Below, piece by piece: positions 10,209 to 21,655 of a stretch of DNA of 64,000 nt. The notes under the pieces are model-generated. The model was not told the DNA's origin. It saw only the letters and a list, made by a program, of their open reading frames with translations, and made no database searches. The first letter of the stretch is position 1, and each line of letters starts with the position of its first letter. The position numbers and the translations under genes are program-made. Source of the DNA: Microbulbifer harenosus (GTDB taxonomy: Bacteria > Pseudomonadota > Gammaproteobacteria > Pseudomonadales > Cellvibrionaceae); contig NZ_VANI01000007.1 of NCBI RefSeq assembly GCF_005771435.1, positions 1 through 64,000 of the forward strand. The letters run 5' to 3'.

Positions 10209-11000
10209 ATGGATACACGCCAACCGATCGTCCTTACCGTTACCCATCACGACCCCAGCGGTAGTGCCGGTATCACGGCGGATACCGAAACAGCAGCCAG
10301 TCTCGGCTGCCACTGTGCCTCTGTGGTCACAGCGATTACCGTGGGCGACACCCGCGAGCTGATCGGCGTGGCACCGGTGGACGAGAATCTGCTGGTGGAA
10401 CAGGCGCGTGCGGTGCTCGAAGACATGCCGGTGGCCGCGATCAAGATTGGCTACCTCGGGTCCGTGGAGAATGCACATGCGTTGCACAGCGTGCTGCGGG
10501 ATTATCCCGACATCCCCATCGTCATCGACCCGGATGCCACCCTCGCCAACAAAGAGAGCCTGCTGGCGCCCCCCCTCTGGAAAGCCATGTGCGACCTGCT
10601 GCTGCCGCTGGCGACTCTGGTGGCGCCAAACAGACGCGAAGCGCGCGCCATGGCGGGTGAAGCGGACGTGCACGACGCACAGGCCCAGGAGCTGCTGGAG
10701 AGCGGCTGCCACTACCTGCTCTTAACCGGTGTGCCCGCCTGCGACCAACAGCTGGAAAACCGTCTGTACGACGTGCGCGGGCTGGTGCGCGAGTTCCGCT
10801 GGCAGCAGCTGCCGCCGGCCGCCTATGGTGTTTGCGGCACCCTCACCACCGCCATCGCCTGCCACATCGCCCACGGCCTGACCATACTGGAGGCAGTGAA
10901 CCGCAGCCAGCAGTTCACCTGGAGCGCCATCGCCGACAGCCGCCGCCTGGGCATGGGGCGCCCGGTGCCCAACCGGTTATTCTGGACCTGCAAAGACTAG
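10209..11000 (+). CDS. ThiD-like hydroxymethylpyrimidine (phosphate) kinase
   Basis: The ribokinase-like fold protein of 263 residues resembles ThiD, which phosphorylates HMP and HMP-P for thiamine synthesis. The N-terminal glycine-rich motif is [11 protein letters not shown], and an IDPD motif lies in the middle. The usual C-terminal GTGCTL motif reads GVCGTLTTA here, so the cysteine is moved by one position. It is therefore a divergent member and its substrate is uncertain. It stands directly upstream of hemL, as thiD-thiE does in Pseudomonas, but thiE is missing. I chose the ATG at 10209 because it matches family N termini; the longer frame adds low-quality sequence. Confidence 0.75.
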   Translation: MDTRQPIVLTVTHHDPSGSAGITADTETAASLGCHCASVVTAITVGDTRELIGVAPVDENLLVEQARAVLEDMPVAAIKIGYLGSVENAHALHSVLRDYPDIPIVIDPDATLANKESLLAPPLWKAMCDLLLPLATLVAPNRREARAMAGEADVHDAQAQELLESGCHYLLLTGVPACDQQLENRLYDVRGLVREFRWQQLPPAAYGVCGTLTTAIACHIAHGLTILEAVNRSQQFTWSAIADSRRLGMGRPVPNRLFWTCKD

Positions 11001-11140
11001 CGCGCAGCGCTCAAACCCTCTCTGCACCATTTTGCCGGCCGCACCGTTTGCGACTGCGGGCGCCGACGCGGATAATGCGCGCACATTCCATCGCGGAATT
11101 TCCCGTCACTTTCCAATTCCCAAGCGGTTTCCGAATCTTT

Positions 11141-12424
11141 ATGAGCAAATCCGAATCCCTCTTTGCCGAAGCCCAGAAAGTCATCCCCGGCGGCGTCAAC
11201 TCCCCGGTGCGCGCCTTCCGCGCGGTGGGCGGAACCCCGGTATTCATTGAGCGCGCCGAGGGCGCCTATCTTTTCGATGCCGACGAAAAACGCTACATCG
11301 ACTATGTCCAGTCCTGGGGCCCGATGGTGCTGGGCCACGCGCACCCGGATGTGATCGAAGCGGTCATCGAGCAGGCCCAGTCCGGCCTCAGCTTCGGCGC
11401 GCCGACGGAACTGGAAACCGAACTGGCGGAAGAACTCTGCCGCCTGTGGCCGAACATGGAGCTGGTGCGCTTCGTCAACTCCGGCACCGAAGCCACCATG
11501 AGCGCCATCCGCCTGGCCCGCGGCCACACCGGCCGCGACAAGATCGTCAAGTTCGAGGGCTGCTACCACGGCCACTCCGATTCCTTGCTGGTGAAAGCGG
11601 GCTCCGGTGCCCTGACCATGGGTGTGCCCTCCTCCCCCGGCGTGCCGGCGGCACTGGCGGATCACACTATTACCCTGACCTACAACGATATTGAGGGCGT
11701 GAAGCAGTGCTTTGCCGAGATCGGCGAGCAGATTGCCTGCATTATCGTCGAGCCGGTGGCAGGCAATATGAACTGTATTCCGCCGGTGCCGGGCTTTCTG
11801 GAAACCCTGCGCGAGGTGTGCGACCAGTCCGGTGCGGTGCTCATTCTGGACGAGGTCATGACCGGTTTCCGCGTGAGTCTCACCGGCGCCCAGGGTTACT
11901 ACGGCATTGAGGCGGACATCACCACTCTGGGCAAGGTGATCGGTGGCGGTATGCCGGTGGGTGCCTTCGGTGGCAAGCGCGAGATCATGGAAAAGATCGC
12001 ACCGCTCGGCCCGGTATACCAGGCGGGTACTTTGTCGGGCAACCCGATGGCGATGGTGGCGGGCCTCGAAACCCTGCAACTGATCCAGCAGCCAGGTCTG
12101 TACGATGAACTCACCGCCAAGACCGATCGCCTGGTGGACGGTGTGCTCGCGGCCGCCAAAGAGGCCGGTATTCCTCTCACCGCCAACAAGGTGGGCAGCA
12201 TGTTCGGTTTCTTCTTTACGGATGCGGAGCAGGTGAGCAACTACCAGCAGGTGATGGCCTGCGACACGGAGCGTTTCAACCGCTTCTTCCACGGCATGCT
12301 GGACGAGGGGGTGTACCTGGCCCCGGCCTCCTACGAAGCCGGCTTCATGTCCGCCGCCCACAGCGATGAGGACATCGACAATACCATCGCCGCCGCGCGT
12401 CGGGTGTTTGCCTCCCTATCCTGA
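11141..12424 (+). CDS. hemL: Glutamate-1-semialdehyde 2,1-aminomutase
   Basis: HemL converts glutamate-1-semialdehyde to 5-aminolevulinate in the C5 route of tetrapyrrole synthesis. The 427-residue PLP enzyme starts [20 protein letters not shown], typical of the family. It has [15 protein letters not shown], the Asp motif [11 protein letters not shown], and the PLP lysine in [17 protein letters not shown]. The ATG at 11141 was chosen by family length; the frame is open about 300 bp further upstream without coding likeness. Gene order with the ThiD-like gene matches Pseudomonas. A family A structured repeat follows directly. Confidence 0.97.
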   Translation: MSKSESLFAEAQKVIPGGVNSPVRAFRAVGGTPVFIERAEGAYLFDADEKRYIDYVQSWGPMVLGHAHPDVIEAVIEQAQSGLSFGAPTELETELAEELCRLWPNMELVRFVNSGTEATMSAIRLARGHTGRDKIVKFEGCYHGHSDSLLVKAGSGALTMGVPSSPGVPAALADHTITLTYNDIEGVKQCFAEIGEQIACIIVEPVAGNMNCIPPVPGFLETLREVCDQSGAVLILDEVMTGFRVSLTGAQGYYGIEADITTLGKVIGGGMPVGAFGGKREIMEKIAPLGPVYQAGTLSGNPMAMVAGLETLQLIQQPGLYDELTAKTDRLVDGVLAAAKEAGIPLTANKVGSMFGFFFTDAEQVSNYQQVMACDTERFNRFFHGMLDEGVYLAPASYEAGFMSAAHSDEDIDNTIAAARRVFASLS

Positions 12425-12468
12425 CAACTAGCAACGTTTCTTAAGGAGCCCCGGTGGCGGTGACGCTA

Positions 12469-12562
12469 CCGGGTGGGGCCTTGCGAGACACGCCGTGAAC
12501 CCATCCATGGGGGCTCTTCCGCGAGGACCCTCTCGCGGAAGGTCTCGCAAGGCCCCACCCGG
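12469..12562. repeat. Structured intergenic repeat, family A, copy 1
   Basis: A perfect 20-bp outer stem joins 12469-12488 and 12543-12562. Inside lie a conserved unpaired core (12489-12515, reverse strand AGCCCCCATGGATGGGTT then CACGGCGTG) and a second hairpin with arms CTTCCGCGAG/CTCGCGGAAG at 12516-12541. The stem sequence differs from the other copies while its pairing is kept. It lies 3' of hemL and may act in transcript termination or 3'-end stability. Confidence 0.8.
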
Positions 12563-12623
12563 CATCGACACCTTCACACAGCCTTCTCTGCCACCACTAC
12601 CTATAAGTTTCCCAAGCCTCCTG

Positions 12624-12684
12624 TTGCGCAGGGAAATTGTTCCCGCTATAAAATGTATACATTTTTAACAGAGTATACATTTTA
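12624..12684 (+). promoter_or_regulatory. benE-gntR promoter with two operator dyads
   Basis: A promoter with -35 TTGCGC (12624-12629), spacer 17 and -10 TATAAA (12647-12652) precedes benE. Immediately after it are the palindrome AAATGTATACATTT (12651-12664) and a near copy, GAGTATACATTTTA (12671-12684), whose centre is 18 bp further on and which touches the benE start codon. TGTATACA-type sites suit GntR regulators of the FCD group. Binding there would block both RNA polymerase and ribosomes, so the GntR protein encoded downstream is the likely autoregulator. Confidence 0.7.
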
Positions 12685-13867
12685 TGGAGCAGGTCGCCCA
12701 ACGCTCCCTCAGAGCCGATACCACACTTTCCGCCGTCAGCGCCGGCTTTGCCGCGGTGCTGGTGGGCTTTGCCAGTTCCGTGGCGATTGTGCTGCAGGCG
12801 GCGGCAGCGGCCGGCGCCAGCGAGGCGCAGATGGTCTCGTGGATCGGCGCCCTCGGCCTGGGGATGGGGCTCACCTGTATCGGCTTTTCCTGGTACTACC
12901 GCGCACCCGTAGTCACCGCCTGGTCTACACCCGGTGCAGCCCTGCTGATAACCAGCCTGAGCGGGGTCTCCCTGCCAGAAGCGGTGGGGGCGTTCCTGTT
13001 CAGCGCACTGCTGACACTGGTGCTCGGACTCTCTGGCGCTTTCGAACGCATCGCGGCGCGGGTGCCACAGCCCATTGCCAGCGCCATGCTGGCGGGCATT
13101 CTGTTGCAGTTCGGACTGTCGATTTTTACCTCGCTGCAGGCGAACCCGCCGTTGGTTGGGGCAATGCTGGTGGCCTATCTCATCGGGCGGCGTTGGCTGC
13201 CGCGCTACAGTATCCTGTTGGTGCTGACCATGGGTTTTGCGACCAGCTGGCTGCAGGGTGAGGTTCACGCGGAACAACTGGACTGGTCCATCGGGCAACT
13301 GCAGTGGGTAACACCGGCATTCAATCTCCAGGTATTGCTGGGCGTGGGCCTGCCGCTGTTCATTGTCACCATGACCTCGCAGAACCTTCCCGGTATCGCG
13401 ACTCTGCGCGCCAGTGGTTACACGCGGGTACCGGTGTCACCGGTGATCGGTGGTACCGGCCTGATGTCCCTGCTGCTGGCGCCCTTCGGCGGATTTGCGT
13501 TCAATCTCGCCGCTATTTCCGCCGCCATCTGCACCGGCCCCGAAGCGCACCCGGACCCGGCGCGGCGCTATACCGCGGGAATCTACGCGGGGATTTTCTA
13601 TTTGCTCGCGGGACTGTTCGGCGCCAGCGTGGTGACACTGTTTGCCGCACTGCCCCAGGCGATGATTGCCGGTGTCGCCGGGCTGGCCCTGATCGGCGTC
13701 ATCGGCGCGAGTCTGGCCGGCGCCACCGCCGATACGGAGGGCCGCGAGGCCGCGGTGATCACCCTGCTGATCACCGCTTCGGGCGTCAGCTTCCTCGGCA
13801 TTGGCGCCGCCTTCTGGGGGCTTGTCGGTGGCCTCACCAGCCACTGGCTACTCAAAGGAAAACGCTG

Positions 13868-13868
<1 letters not shown>
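12684..13868 (+). CDS. benE: BenE family transporter (benzoate/H+ symporter type)
   Basis: This is an inner-membrane permease of 394 residues with about twelve hydrophobic segments. It matches the BenE family through its N-terminal SAGFAAVLVGFASSVAIVLQ, the APVVTAWSTPGAALL segment and the MTSQNLPGIATLRASGY motif. Known members import benzoate, but no aromatic degradation genes occur in the window, so the substrate is open. The start codon lies inside the second operator dyad and has no evident Shine-Dalgarno site, so the leader is very short. The stop overlaps the gntR start (TGATG), which implies coupled translation. Confidence 0.88.
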
Positions 13869-15678
<1,810 letters not shown>

Positions 15679-15699
15679 ATCGCAGCAGACCCAGGTTGA

Positions 15700-16080
15700 T
15701 CAGACCAGGCCGAGCACGGTACAGCGGGTGATCAGCTGCCCGGCATTGCGGCAGCCGGACTTGCGCAGGATGTTCTTGCGGTGGTTCTTCACCGTGTGCA
15801 CGGAGATGTGCAACTGCCCGGCGATCTCCACACTGGTGGCGCCGGCTGCAATCCGCGCCAGAATCTCCAGTTCCCGCACACTAAAATGAAGGGGCTCCGG
15901 CCCAGTGTACGGCGCAGCCATTACACCCTCCGCGCAGCGCTCACGCTGCGCCGGCGCATTGGCGGCCGGCGCAGCCATCAGTGTCTGCACGCGGCACTCC
16001 AGCGAGTTTGCCGCAGGTTTCCGTCCAGTCCCCTCGGCATCGGGGTAAAGCACCAGCCCGGCCAACCCTGTCCCCAACAT
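15700..16080 (-). CDS. LuxR-type helix-turn-helix regulator
   Basis: The 126-residue protein ends in a LuxR C-terminal domain (about residues 60-122). The motif is FSVRELEILARIAAGATSVEIAGQLHISVHTVKNHRKNILRK, with its key turns EIAGQLHISVHTVKNH and NILRKSG. The N-terminal half is short and of low complexity, and I recognise no receiver or sensor domain. It may be a stand-alone DNA-binding protein or the remnant of a longer regulator. The ATG at 16080 has AGAGG seven bases upstream. It converges on hemB and shares its strand with the following wHTH protein. Confidence 0.75.
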   Translation of the reverse strand: MLGTGLAGLVLYPDAEGTGRKPAANSLECRVQTLMAAPAANAPAQRERCAEGVMAAPYTGPEPLHFSVRELEILARIAAGATSVEIAGQLHISVHTVKNHRKNILRKSGCRNAGQLITRCTVLGLV

Positions 16081-16304
16081 ATCTAACCTCTGCCTTTTCG
16101 ATTTTCCCGTTCGCCGTGGCTTGCGTAAAAGCACCAGCGCTGCCGTGCCCCGCGTCGTCCCGGGCACTGGTCGACCACCGCAGTTGGCAACAGGAAAAAG
16201 GTACCGGCTCGGCGCCAGCGAAGTCTTTGAATGCTTGTGAATGTTTTTGAAGTCCCGAAATCCGGGGGCTGGCAGGCAGTCAGGAAAAATCTGGCGCGGG
16301 CCGA

Positions 16305-17234
16305 TCAGCGCCCAGCGGGCGCGGCGGAATCTTCCGCAAACAGCGGCAAGACCAGGCTGAAAAGCTCATCAGAGGTTACCGCCACGCCGTTGCCACCGCG
16401 CTGCTGGACCAGCTGCCGCTGGGTGTCAGAGGGCATGATGGTGTAGAGGAAATACGGGGTCTCGTCGCGGCGTGCGCGCATGCGCTCCATCAGTTTGAAA
16501 CCGGCGAGTGGTTCGTCGCCGCGCCCCATATCCGAGATCACCGCCTGGTAGCGATACATGGACAGCAGCGTCAGTGCATCTTCCGTATTGGTGACGATGT
16601 AAACCGCAATACCGCGGGCTTCGAAGTCGTGACGCTCGGCCAGATTGTTGCCGGGATTGTCGTCCACCCACAGAATCCGGCCGCGCACATCCGCCGCCTC
16701 GCCGATAACCAGTGGCACACCCTCGTCGGGAATCCGTCGCGCGGTGATGAAATACACCGTGGCGGCCGTGACGAGCAACAGCAGGCCCATTACACCGCAC
16801 AGACGCCAGAACGAAGCGTGCGTGGTTACCGGTCGGGTTTCGGCGGCGACAGGGTGCGCTGGTGCGGTATCCGCCGCCGGAGAATTGATCGCGGGGCGCG
16901 CGGATGCCGCCGGCACTTCGCGCAGCTGGGCTACCAGTTCCGGCGCCAGGCGGTAGCCGCGCCCATGCAAGGTCTGAATCAGAGGCCCTTCATAACCCAG
17001 GTTGCGGAACAGCTTGCGGGTATCCGATACCAACCGCCCGGCAGACCAGTGCGATACCACCGTGTCTGGCCACAACCTCTCCAGCAACAGCTGCTGGCTG
17101 CAGGGTTCGGGATAGGAGTCGATCAACAGGCGCAACAGCTGCAGTTGGCGGGCATCTGCATCCACGGGGACACCGCTGGCAGTGAGATACAACTGCGCCG
17201 TATCCAGTGTGAAATTGTAGAAGCGGTATTGCAT
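16305..17234 (-). CDS. Membrane protein with N-terminal wHTH and C-terminal receiver-like domain
   Basis: The 309-residue protein joins three parts. Residues 1-97 are a Trans_reg_C winged helix as in CadC and ToxR, ending in IQTLHGRGYRL. A proline- and alanine-rich linker follows, then one membrane helix at about 144-165. Residues 186-300 resemble a response-regulator receiver: ILWVDDNPGNN carries the acidic pair (Asp191, Asp192), and VISDMGR places Asp235 where the phosphate-accepting Asp lies. CadC-type topology would put the receiver in the periplasm, which is odd. No kinase is adjacent. The target is unknown. About 266 bp upstream, before mrcB, hold its promoter region only. Confidence 0.7.
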   Translation of the reverse strand: MQYRFYNFTLDTAQLYLTASGVPVDADARQLQLLRLLIDSYPEPCSQQLLLERLWPDTVVSHWSAGRLVSDTRKLFRNLGYEGPLIQTLHGRGYRLAPELVAQLREVPAASARPAINSPAADTAPAHPVAAETRPVTTHASFWRLCGVMGLLLLVTAATVYFITARRIPDEGVPLVIGEAADVRGRILWVDDNPGNNLAERHDFEARGIAVYIVTNTEDALTLLSMYRYQAVISDMGRGDEPLAGFKLMERMRARRDETPYFLYTIMPSDTQRQLVQQRGGNGVAVTSDELFSLVLPLFAEDSAAPAGR

Positions 17235-17500
17235 GGAACTGCCCGACTCACCCGTTTCCCGACCGGGGGCCTGTTATGCCCCGGCAATGCGCAATGGATT
17301 ATGCCCCAATTGCGCACGGGACCGGAAAACCGGTAACACGCCCGGCCTGCACCGCGGCGGTTGCCTTCCCGCCGTCGAGACCGGGCGGTGTTATTGCGGA
17401 TCGCTTTTGTCGCGAGATTTAGCCCGCCGCCATGACATGGCATTACAGTGCGGGACACAGCGGATGGGTTCGCCAACGGCGTGCAGATAACAAATGGCTG

Positions 17501-20230
17501 CTAAGGCCACTGGTCGTCGGCTTGCGGTGACCAGGGCTGGGCCTCTTCTACCGGCGCGCCGCGGCGCTGTTCTTCCTCCCTGCGCAGACGCTCTTCGAGT
17601 ACGCGCCGCTCCTCCTCCGCACGGCGCTCCTCTTCAAGGTAGCGCTCCTCCTGCAGACGGCCGGATTCCTCCAGCCGGCGCTGCCGCTCTTCCTCCATCT
17701 GGGGTACTTGCTGCGGCTCTTCCCGGTAGTCTTCCCGGTACTCTTCCCGATATTCTGGCGGCGGCTCCTGGGGAACGCCCTGCTCGTCCTGCCACTGCTC
17801 CTGCTCCAGCTGTTCGCGCAACTGGCGCTCACGCTGGCGCTGCTGTTCCTCCCTGCGCTGCTGTTCCGGGTCTATGCCCCAGCCGGGAGTCATATCCTCC
17901 CGCGGCGCCACCTCCCTGTCGTCGCGGTCGAACCAGTTGCGGAACCAGCCGCGGCTCTGGCAGCGGGGGTCGGTCTGCAGGCGGCTTTCGTCGGAGATCG
18001 GCAGCTCGCGGCCGCCCTGGCAGTGCTTCGGGTCCATGTATTCGCCCTTGTCGTTCAGCGGCTTCCACTCCACCCCGCGCGGGGGCTGGATGCGGCCGTG
18101 GCGATGGGGCAGCTTGCGCATAATGTCGGTCCACACCGTGAGCGCGCCGGTGGCGCCGGTGAGGCTGGTGCGCTGGTTGTCGTCGCGCCCCAGCCATACC
18201 ACCGCTGTCACTCCGGGGCTGAAACCGGCAAACCAGCTGTCGCGATAGTCGTTGGTAGTGCCGGTCTTGCCGGCAAACGGCACGCTGTTGGGCAGGCGCC
18301 GGTAGGCGCTCTTGGCGGTGCCCTCGCGCATCACCTGCTCGAGGCCGTAGCGCAACAGGTACACCGGCACCTCATCTACACCGCGGTTGGATTTGGAGCG
18401 GAAACGCTGCACCTGGGATCCGTCGGCATCGGACACCGCCAGCAGCGTGCGCGGTTCCACATGCTCACCGCCGTTGGCGAGGGTCTGATACATGCTGGCC
18501 ACCTCAAACGGGGTCAACTCCGCGGTGCCGAGAAACAGCGACGGCACCCGCGGCAGGTCGGACTGTACTCCGAGCCTGCGCATGGTCTGGCGCACATTCT
18601 CGATACCGAGATCGAGACCCAGTCGCGCGGTGGCGAGGTTGTAGGAGCGCGACAGCGCCACATACAGCGGCACCAGACCGTGGCTGCGGTTGCCAAAGTT
18701 GGACGGCATCCACACCTGGCCATCTGCGGCCACTTCGCGAATCGGCGCATCGTCGATCAAGGTACCCAGGTTGTACTGGTGCGCCCGCTCCAGGGCGGTG
18801 AGATACACCGCGGGTTTGACCAGCGAACCGATCTGGCGACGCGCCTCCAGCGCGCGGTTGAAGCCCGGGTAGTGCGGGCGGCGGTCACCCACCATCGCCA
18901 GTACGTTGCCGGTGTGGTTTTCCAGAATCACCGTGGCGGCCTGCAGGGAATCCTTCTGGATGCCGCGGTCTTTCTCCAGTTGGCTCACGCCCTGGCTCAC
19001 GGCTTTTTCCGCCAGATCCTGGATCGACGGTGCCAGCGTGGTGTAGACGCGCAGGCCCGCGGTGCGCAGTTCCTCTACGGAATAGTAGGGGCGGAGCTCC
19101 TCCAGCAGGCGCTCGGTGAACGCCGGATAGGGATTCTGCGCGGTGTCGCCGGCGGAGACCACTTCCAGCGGTTTCTTGATCAGGCGGGCGTGCTGCTCGG
19201 GAGTAATCAGCTCCTGCTCCAGCATCACATCCAATACGGTGTTGCGACGCTCCAGTGCGCGCTTGGGATTGCGCCAGGGATTGTAATAGGACGCGCCCTT
19301 GGCGAGGCCCACCAGCAAAGCAATCTGGTGCGGCTCCAGCTGGTTCAGGGGCTTCTGGAAATAGAACTCGGAGGCGAGGCCAAACCCGTAAATCGCGCGG
19401 CTGCCCTGCTGCCCCAGCCACACCTCATTGATGTACTCCTGCAGGATATAGGCCTTGTCGTAATGGACCTCCATCAGGATCGCCATCAGCGCTTCATTGA
19501 ATTTGCGCCACAGGCTGGGTTTGTGGTCGAAGAAAATGTTCTTCACCAGCTGCTGGGTGATGGTAGAACCGCCCTGTACCACGCCGCCGGCCTTGACGTT
19601 GGCCACCATGGCGCGCGCGATACCGCGGGGCGACACCCCGAAGTGGTGCACGAAATCCTGGTCCTCCACCGCGATCAGGGTGGCGCCGAGCAGCGGCGGA
19701 ATCTCCTCGATCCGCACCGGATTGCGATCGTCGCCGCCGCCCAGCAGGGTGCCGATGGGCGCCGCGTCAAGGCGGAACTCCTTGATACGGGCGCCGCTCT
19801 CGTCGCGCAGGTTGCTCAGTTCGTCATTGCGCAGGCGGAACTGCACCTTGGCCGCAGCCTCGCGCTTGTCCGCGTGAATAAAGTCCCGGCGCCATACCAG
19901 GTATTCCATGCCGTCGCGCTGCCACTGTCCGGGCTCCTCGACCTGCGCGACTTTTTTGTAATTGAGCGCGGCAAACTCGGATTCCAGTTCGTCCGGGCGC
20001 ATCACCATACCTTCCCGCAGGACCAGCGGGCGCGCGAACACCCGCGCCGGCAATTGGTATTGGCGGCTGTCGAGACGCTCGCGCAGCTGCACATCCAGCC
20101 ACACCATATACGCGGCCAGGGCCAGCACCCCGAGCAGGGCCAACACCGCCAGGCGTCCGATCCAGCGCCGCAGCCGGCCAGAAGAATGATTTTGACGTTT
20201 CTCGTTAGAACGTCGCTTGTTTGATGCCAT
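17501..20230 (-). CDS. mrcB: Penicillin-binding protein 1B
   Basis: This bifunctional murein synthase polymerises glycan strands and cross-links peptides. Of its 909 residues, the parts are a basic cytoplasmic tail, a membrane helix at about 26-46, a UB2H-like region, and a GT51 glycosyltransferase domain with the catalytic EDQDF at 189-193 and GGSTITQQLVKN. The transpeptidase has SLVK (469-472), SYN (529-531) and KTGT (655-658). Lengths near 770-850 are usual; here a tail of about 120 residues (790-909), almost entirely Glu, Gln and Arg, is added. The lipoprotein activator LpoB is not seen nearby. It is divergent from the adenosine kinase gene. Confidence 0.95.
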   Translation of the reverse strand: MASNKRRSNEKRQNHSSGRLRRWIGRLAVLALLGVLALAAYMVWLDVQLRERLDSRQYQLPARVFARPLVLREGMVMRPDELESEFAALNYKKVAQVEEPGQWQRDGMEYLVWRRDFIHADKREAAAKVQFRLRNDELSNLRDESGARIKEFRLDAAPIGTLLGGGDDRNPVRIEEIPPLLGATLIAVEDQDFVHHFGVSPRGIARAMVANVKAGGVVQGGSTITQQLVKNIFFDHKPSLWRKFNEALMAILMEVHYDKAYILQEYINEVWLGQQGSRAIYGFGLASEFYFQKPLNQLEPHQIALLVGLAKGASYYNPWRNPKRALERRNTVLDVMLEQELITPEQHARLIKKPLEVVSAGDTAQNPYPAFTERLLEELRPYYSVEELRTAGLRVYTTLAPSIQDLAEKAVSQGVSQLEKDRGIQKDSLQAATVILENHTGNVLAMVGDRRPHYPGFNRALEARRQIGSLVKPAVYLTALERAHQYNLGTLIDDAPIREVAADGQVWMPSNFGNRSHGLVPLYVALSRSYNLATARLGLDLGIENVRQTMRRLGVQSDLPRVPSLFLGTAELTPFEVASMYQTLANGGEHVEPRTLLAVSDADGSQVQRFRSKSNRGVDEVPVYLLRYGLEQVMREGTAKSAYRRLPNSVPFAGKTGTTNDYRDSWFAGFSPGVTAVVWLGRDDNQRTSLTGATGALTVWTDIMRKLPHRHGRIQPPRGVEWKPLNDKGEYMDPKHCQGGRELPISDESRLQTDPRCQSRGWFRNWFDRDDREVAPREDMTPGWGIDPEQQRREEQQRQRERQLREQLEQEQWQDEQGVPQEPPPEYREEYREDYREEPQQVPQMEEERQRRLEESGRLQEERYLEEERRAEEERRVLEERLRREEEQRRGAPVEEAQPWSPQADDQWP

Positions 20231-20470
20231 ATCGCTACAGATTAACTCTTTGCTATGAATTCAATATAGATGTGCGGCAGGTGCGAAGTGACCGCAACCG
20301 GGGCAGTTATAGCCGGCATTTATAAGGTCGGCCCCGTACAAGTCAAATCCGACCGGTCACAGACCGTGAGCGGCACGCACTTGCACTGGCCCCATCCCTC
20401 GCCATAATGCGGCGAACGCCCGCAACCCGGGCCAGATATCGCAACAGTTCAGAATCGCAACGGAATTACT

Positions 20471-21475
20471 ATGCACCAGTACGACCTCTACGGCATCGGC
20501 GCCGCCCTTCTCGATACGGAAATTGAAGTCACCGACAGCGACCTCGCGTCCCTCGGCGTCGACAAGGGAGTCATGACACTGGTGGACGACGCGCGCCAGC
20601 AGCAACTGGTGAACGACCTCAGCGACCACATGGTCACCGCCAGCCACGCCTGCGGCGGCTCCGGCGCCAACACCGTCATCGCCGCCAGCTACTTCGGCCT
20701 CAGCACCTTCTATTCCTGCAAAGTGGCCGACGACGACAACGGCGACTTCTACCGCGACAACCTCGCCGCCGCCGGGGTCGACTACCCCAAAGCCCTGCAC
20801 AACGCCGACACCGGCACCACCGGCAAATGCCTGGTACTCATCACCCCCGACGCCGAGCGCAGCATGAACACCTACCTCGGCATCAGCGCCGAGCTCTCGG
20901 TAGCAGAAATCGACTCAGACGCCCTCACCCAGTCCCGCTGGATCTACCTCGAAGGCTACCTCGTCTCCTCCCCCACCGGCCGCGCCGCCGCCATCGCACT
21001 GCGCAAGCAAGCCGAAACCGCCGGCGTAAAAACTGCCCTGAGCCTATCCGACCCCATGATGGTGCAACTGTTCCACGACGGCCTCAAAGAAATGATCGGC
21101 GAGCGCGTCGACCTACTGTTCTGCAACCGCGACGAAGCCCTCAAATTCAGCCAGACCGATTCCCTAGACCAGGCCGCCCAGACCCTGCGCAACCACAGCC
21201 GCGCCTTCGCCATCACCCTCGGCGCCGACGGCGCCCTGCTGTGGGACGGCGAACAGGAATACCGGGTCACCGCCCCCAAGGTCAAAGCCATCGACACCAA
21301 CGGCGCCGGCGACATGTTCGCGGGTGCGTTCCTGTACGGAATCAATCGGGAAATGGGTTTTGTGGAAGCCGGCGAACTCGCCTGTCGTGCCGCCGCACAG
21401 GTAGTCAGTCAGTATGGGCCGAGATTGCGCCCGGAGCAGCACAGGGAGCTGCTGGCGCAGGCGGTAAATATTTAA
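20471..21475 (+). CDS. PfkB family carbohydrate/adenosine kinase
   Basis: The 334-residue ribokinase-fold protein phosphorylates a sugar or nucleoside with ATP. It has the PfkB signature 1-like segment GGSGANTVIAASYFG and the C-terminal signature DTNGAGDMFAGAFLYG, whose Asp is the catalytic base. Overall likeness is to bacterial adenosine kinase-like proteins, so adenosine is the best substrate guess, but sequence alone cannot exclude other nucleosides or sugars. The 240-bp divergent space with mrcB holds both promoters. A family B repeat follows the gene. Confidence 0.88.
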   Translation: MHQYDLYGIGAALLDTEIEVTDSDLASLGVDKGVMTLVDDARQQQLVNDLSDHMVTASHACGGSGANTVIAASYFGLSTFYSCKVADDDNGDFYRDNLAAAGVDYPKALHNADTGTTGKCLVLITPDAERSMNTYLGISAELSVAEIDSDALTQSRWIYLEGYLVSSPTGRAAAIALRKQAETAGVKTALSLSDPMMVQLFHDGLKEMIGERVDLLFCNRDEALKFSQTDSLDQAAQTLRNHSRAFAITLGADGALLWDGEQEYRVTAPKVKAIDTNGAGDMFAGAFLYGINREMGFVEAGELACRAAAQVVSQYGPRLRPEQHRELLAQAVNI

Positions 21476-21510
21476 GAAAGATGCTAACGAAGTAAAAACT
21501 CAAAAGCGAA

Positions 21511-21622
21511 GGCAGAGTGCCGGGTAAGGGTTTTCAGGATCGTCGGCAACAGGGATGTTGCCGACGAAGCGTACAGGGATGTATTCACAGCGGTCCTGAA
21601 AACCCTTACCCGGTGCTCTGCC
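21511..21622. repeat. Structured intergenic repeat, family B, copy 1
   Basis: A 29-bp outer stem (21511-21539 with 21594-21622) pairs at 27 positions. It encloses a perfect hairpin with arms CGTCGGCAAC/GTTGCCGACG and loop AGGGAT (21541-21566), then the core AAGCGTACAGGGATGTATTC at 21567-21586. It lies between two convergent genes, where a two-way terminator is expected. The core matches the copy at 30471-30582 in reverse orientation. Confidence 0.8.
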
Positions 21623-21655
21623 GCCACCGGGCCAGCTTCAAAAAACACCCAAAAG

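Noticed and set aside
17708-20224. An 838-codon open frame antisense to mrcB
   Set aside because: It mirrors the mrcB codons in a GC-rich gene, shows no recognisable domain, and the mrcB frame has all expected motifs. Similar long antisense frames over hemL, accC and purH were rejected for the same reason.
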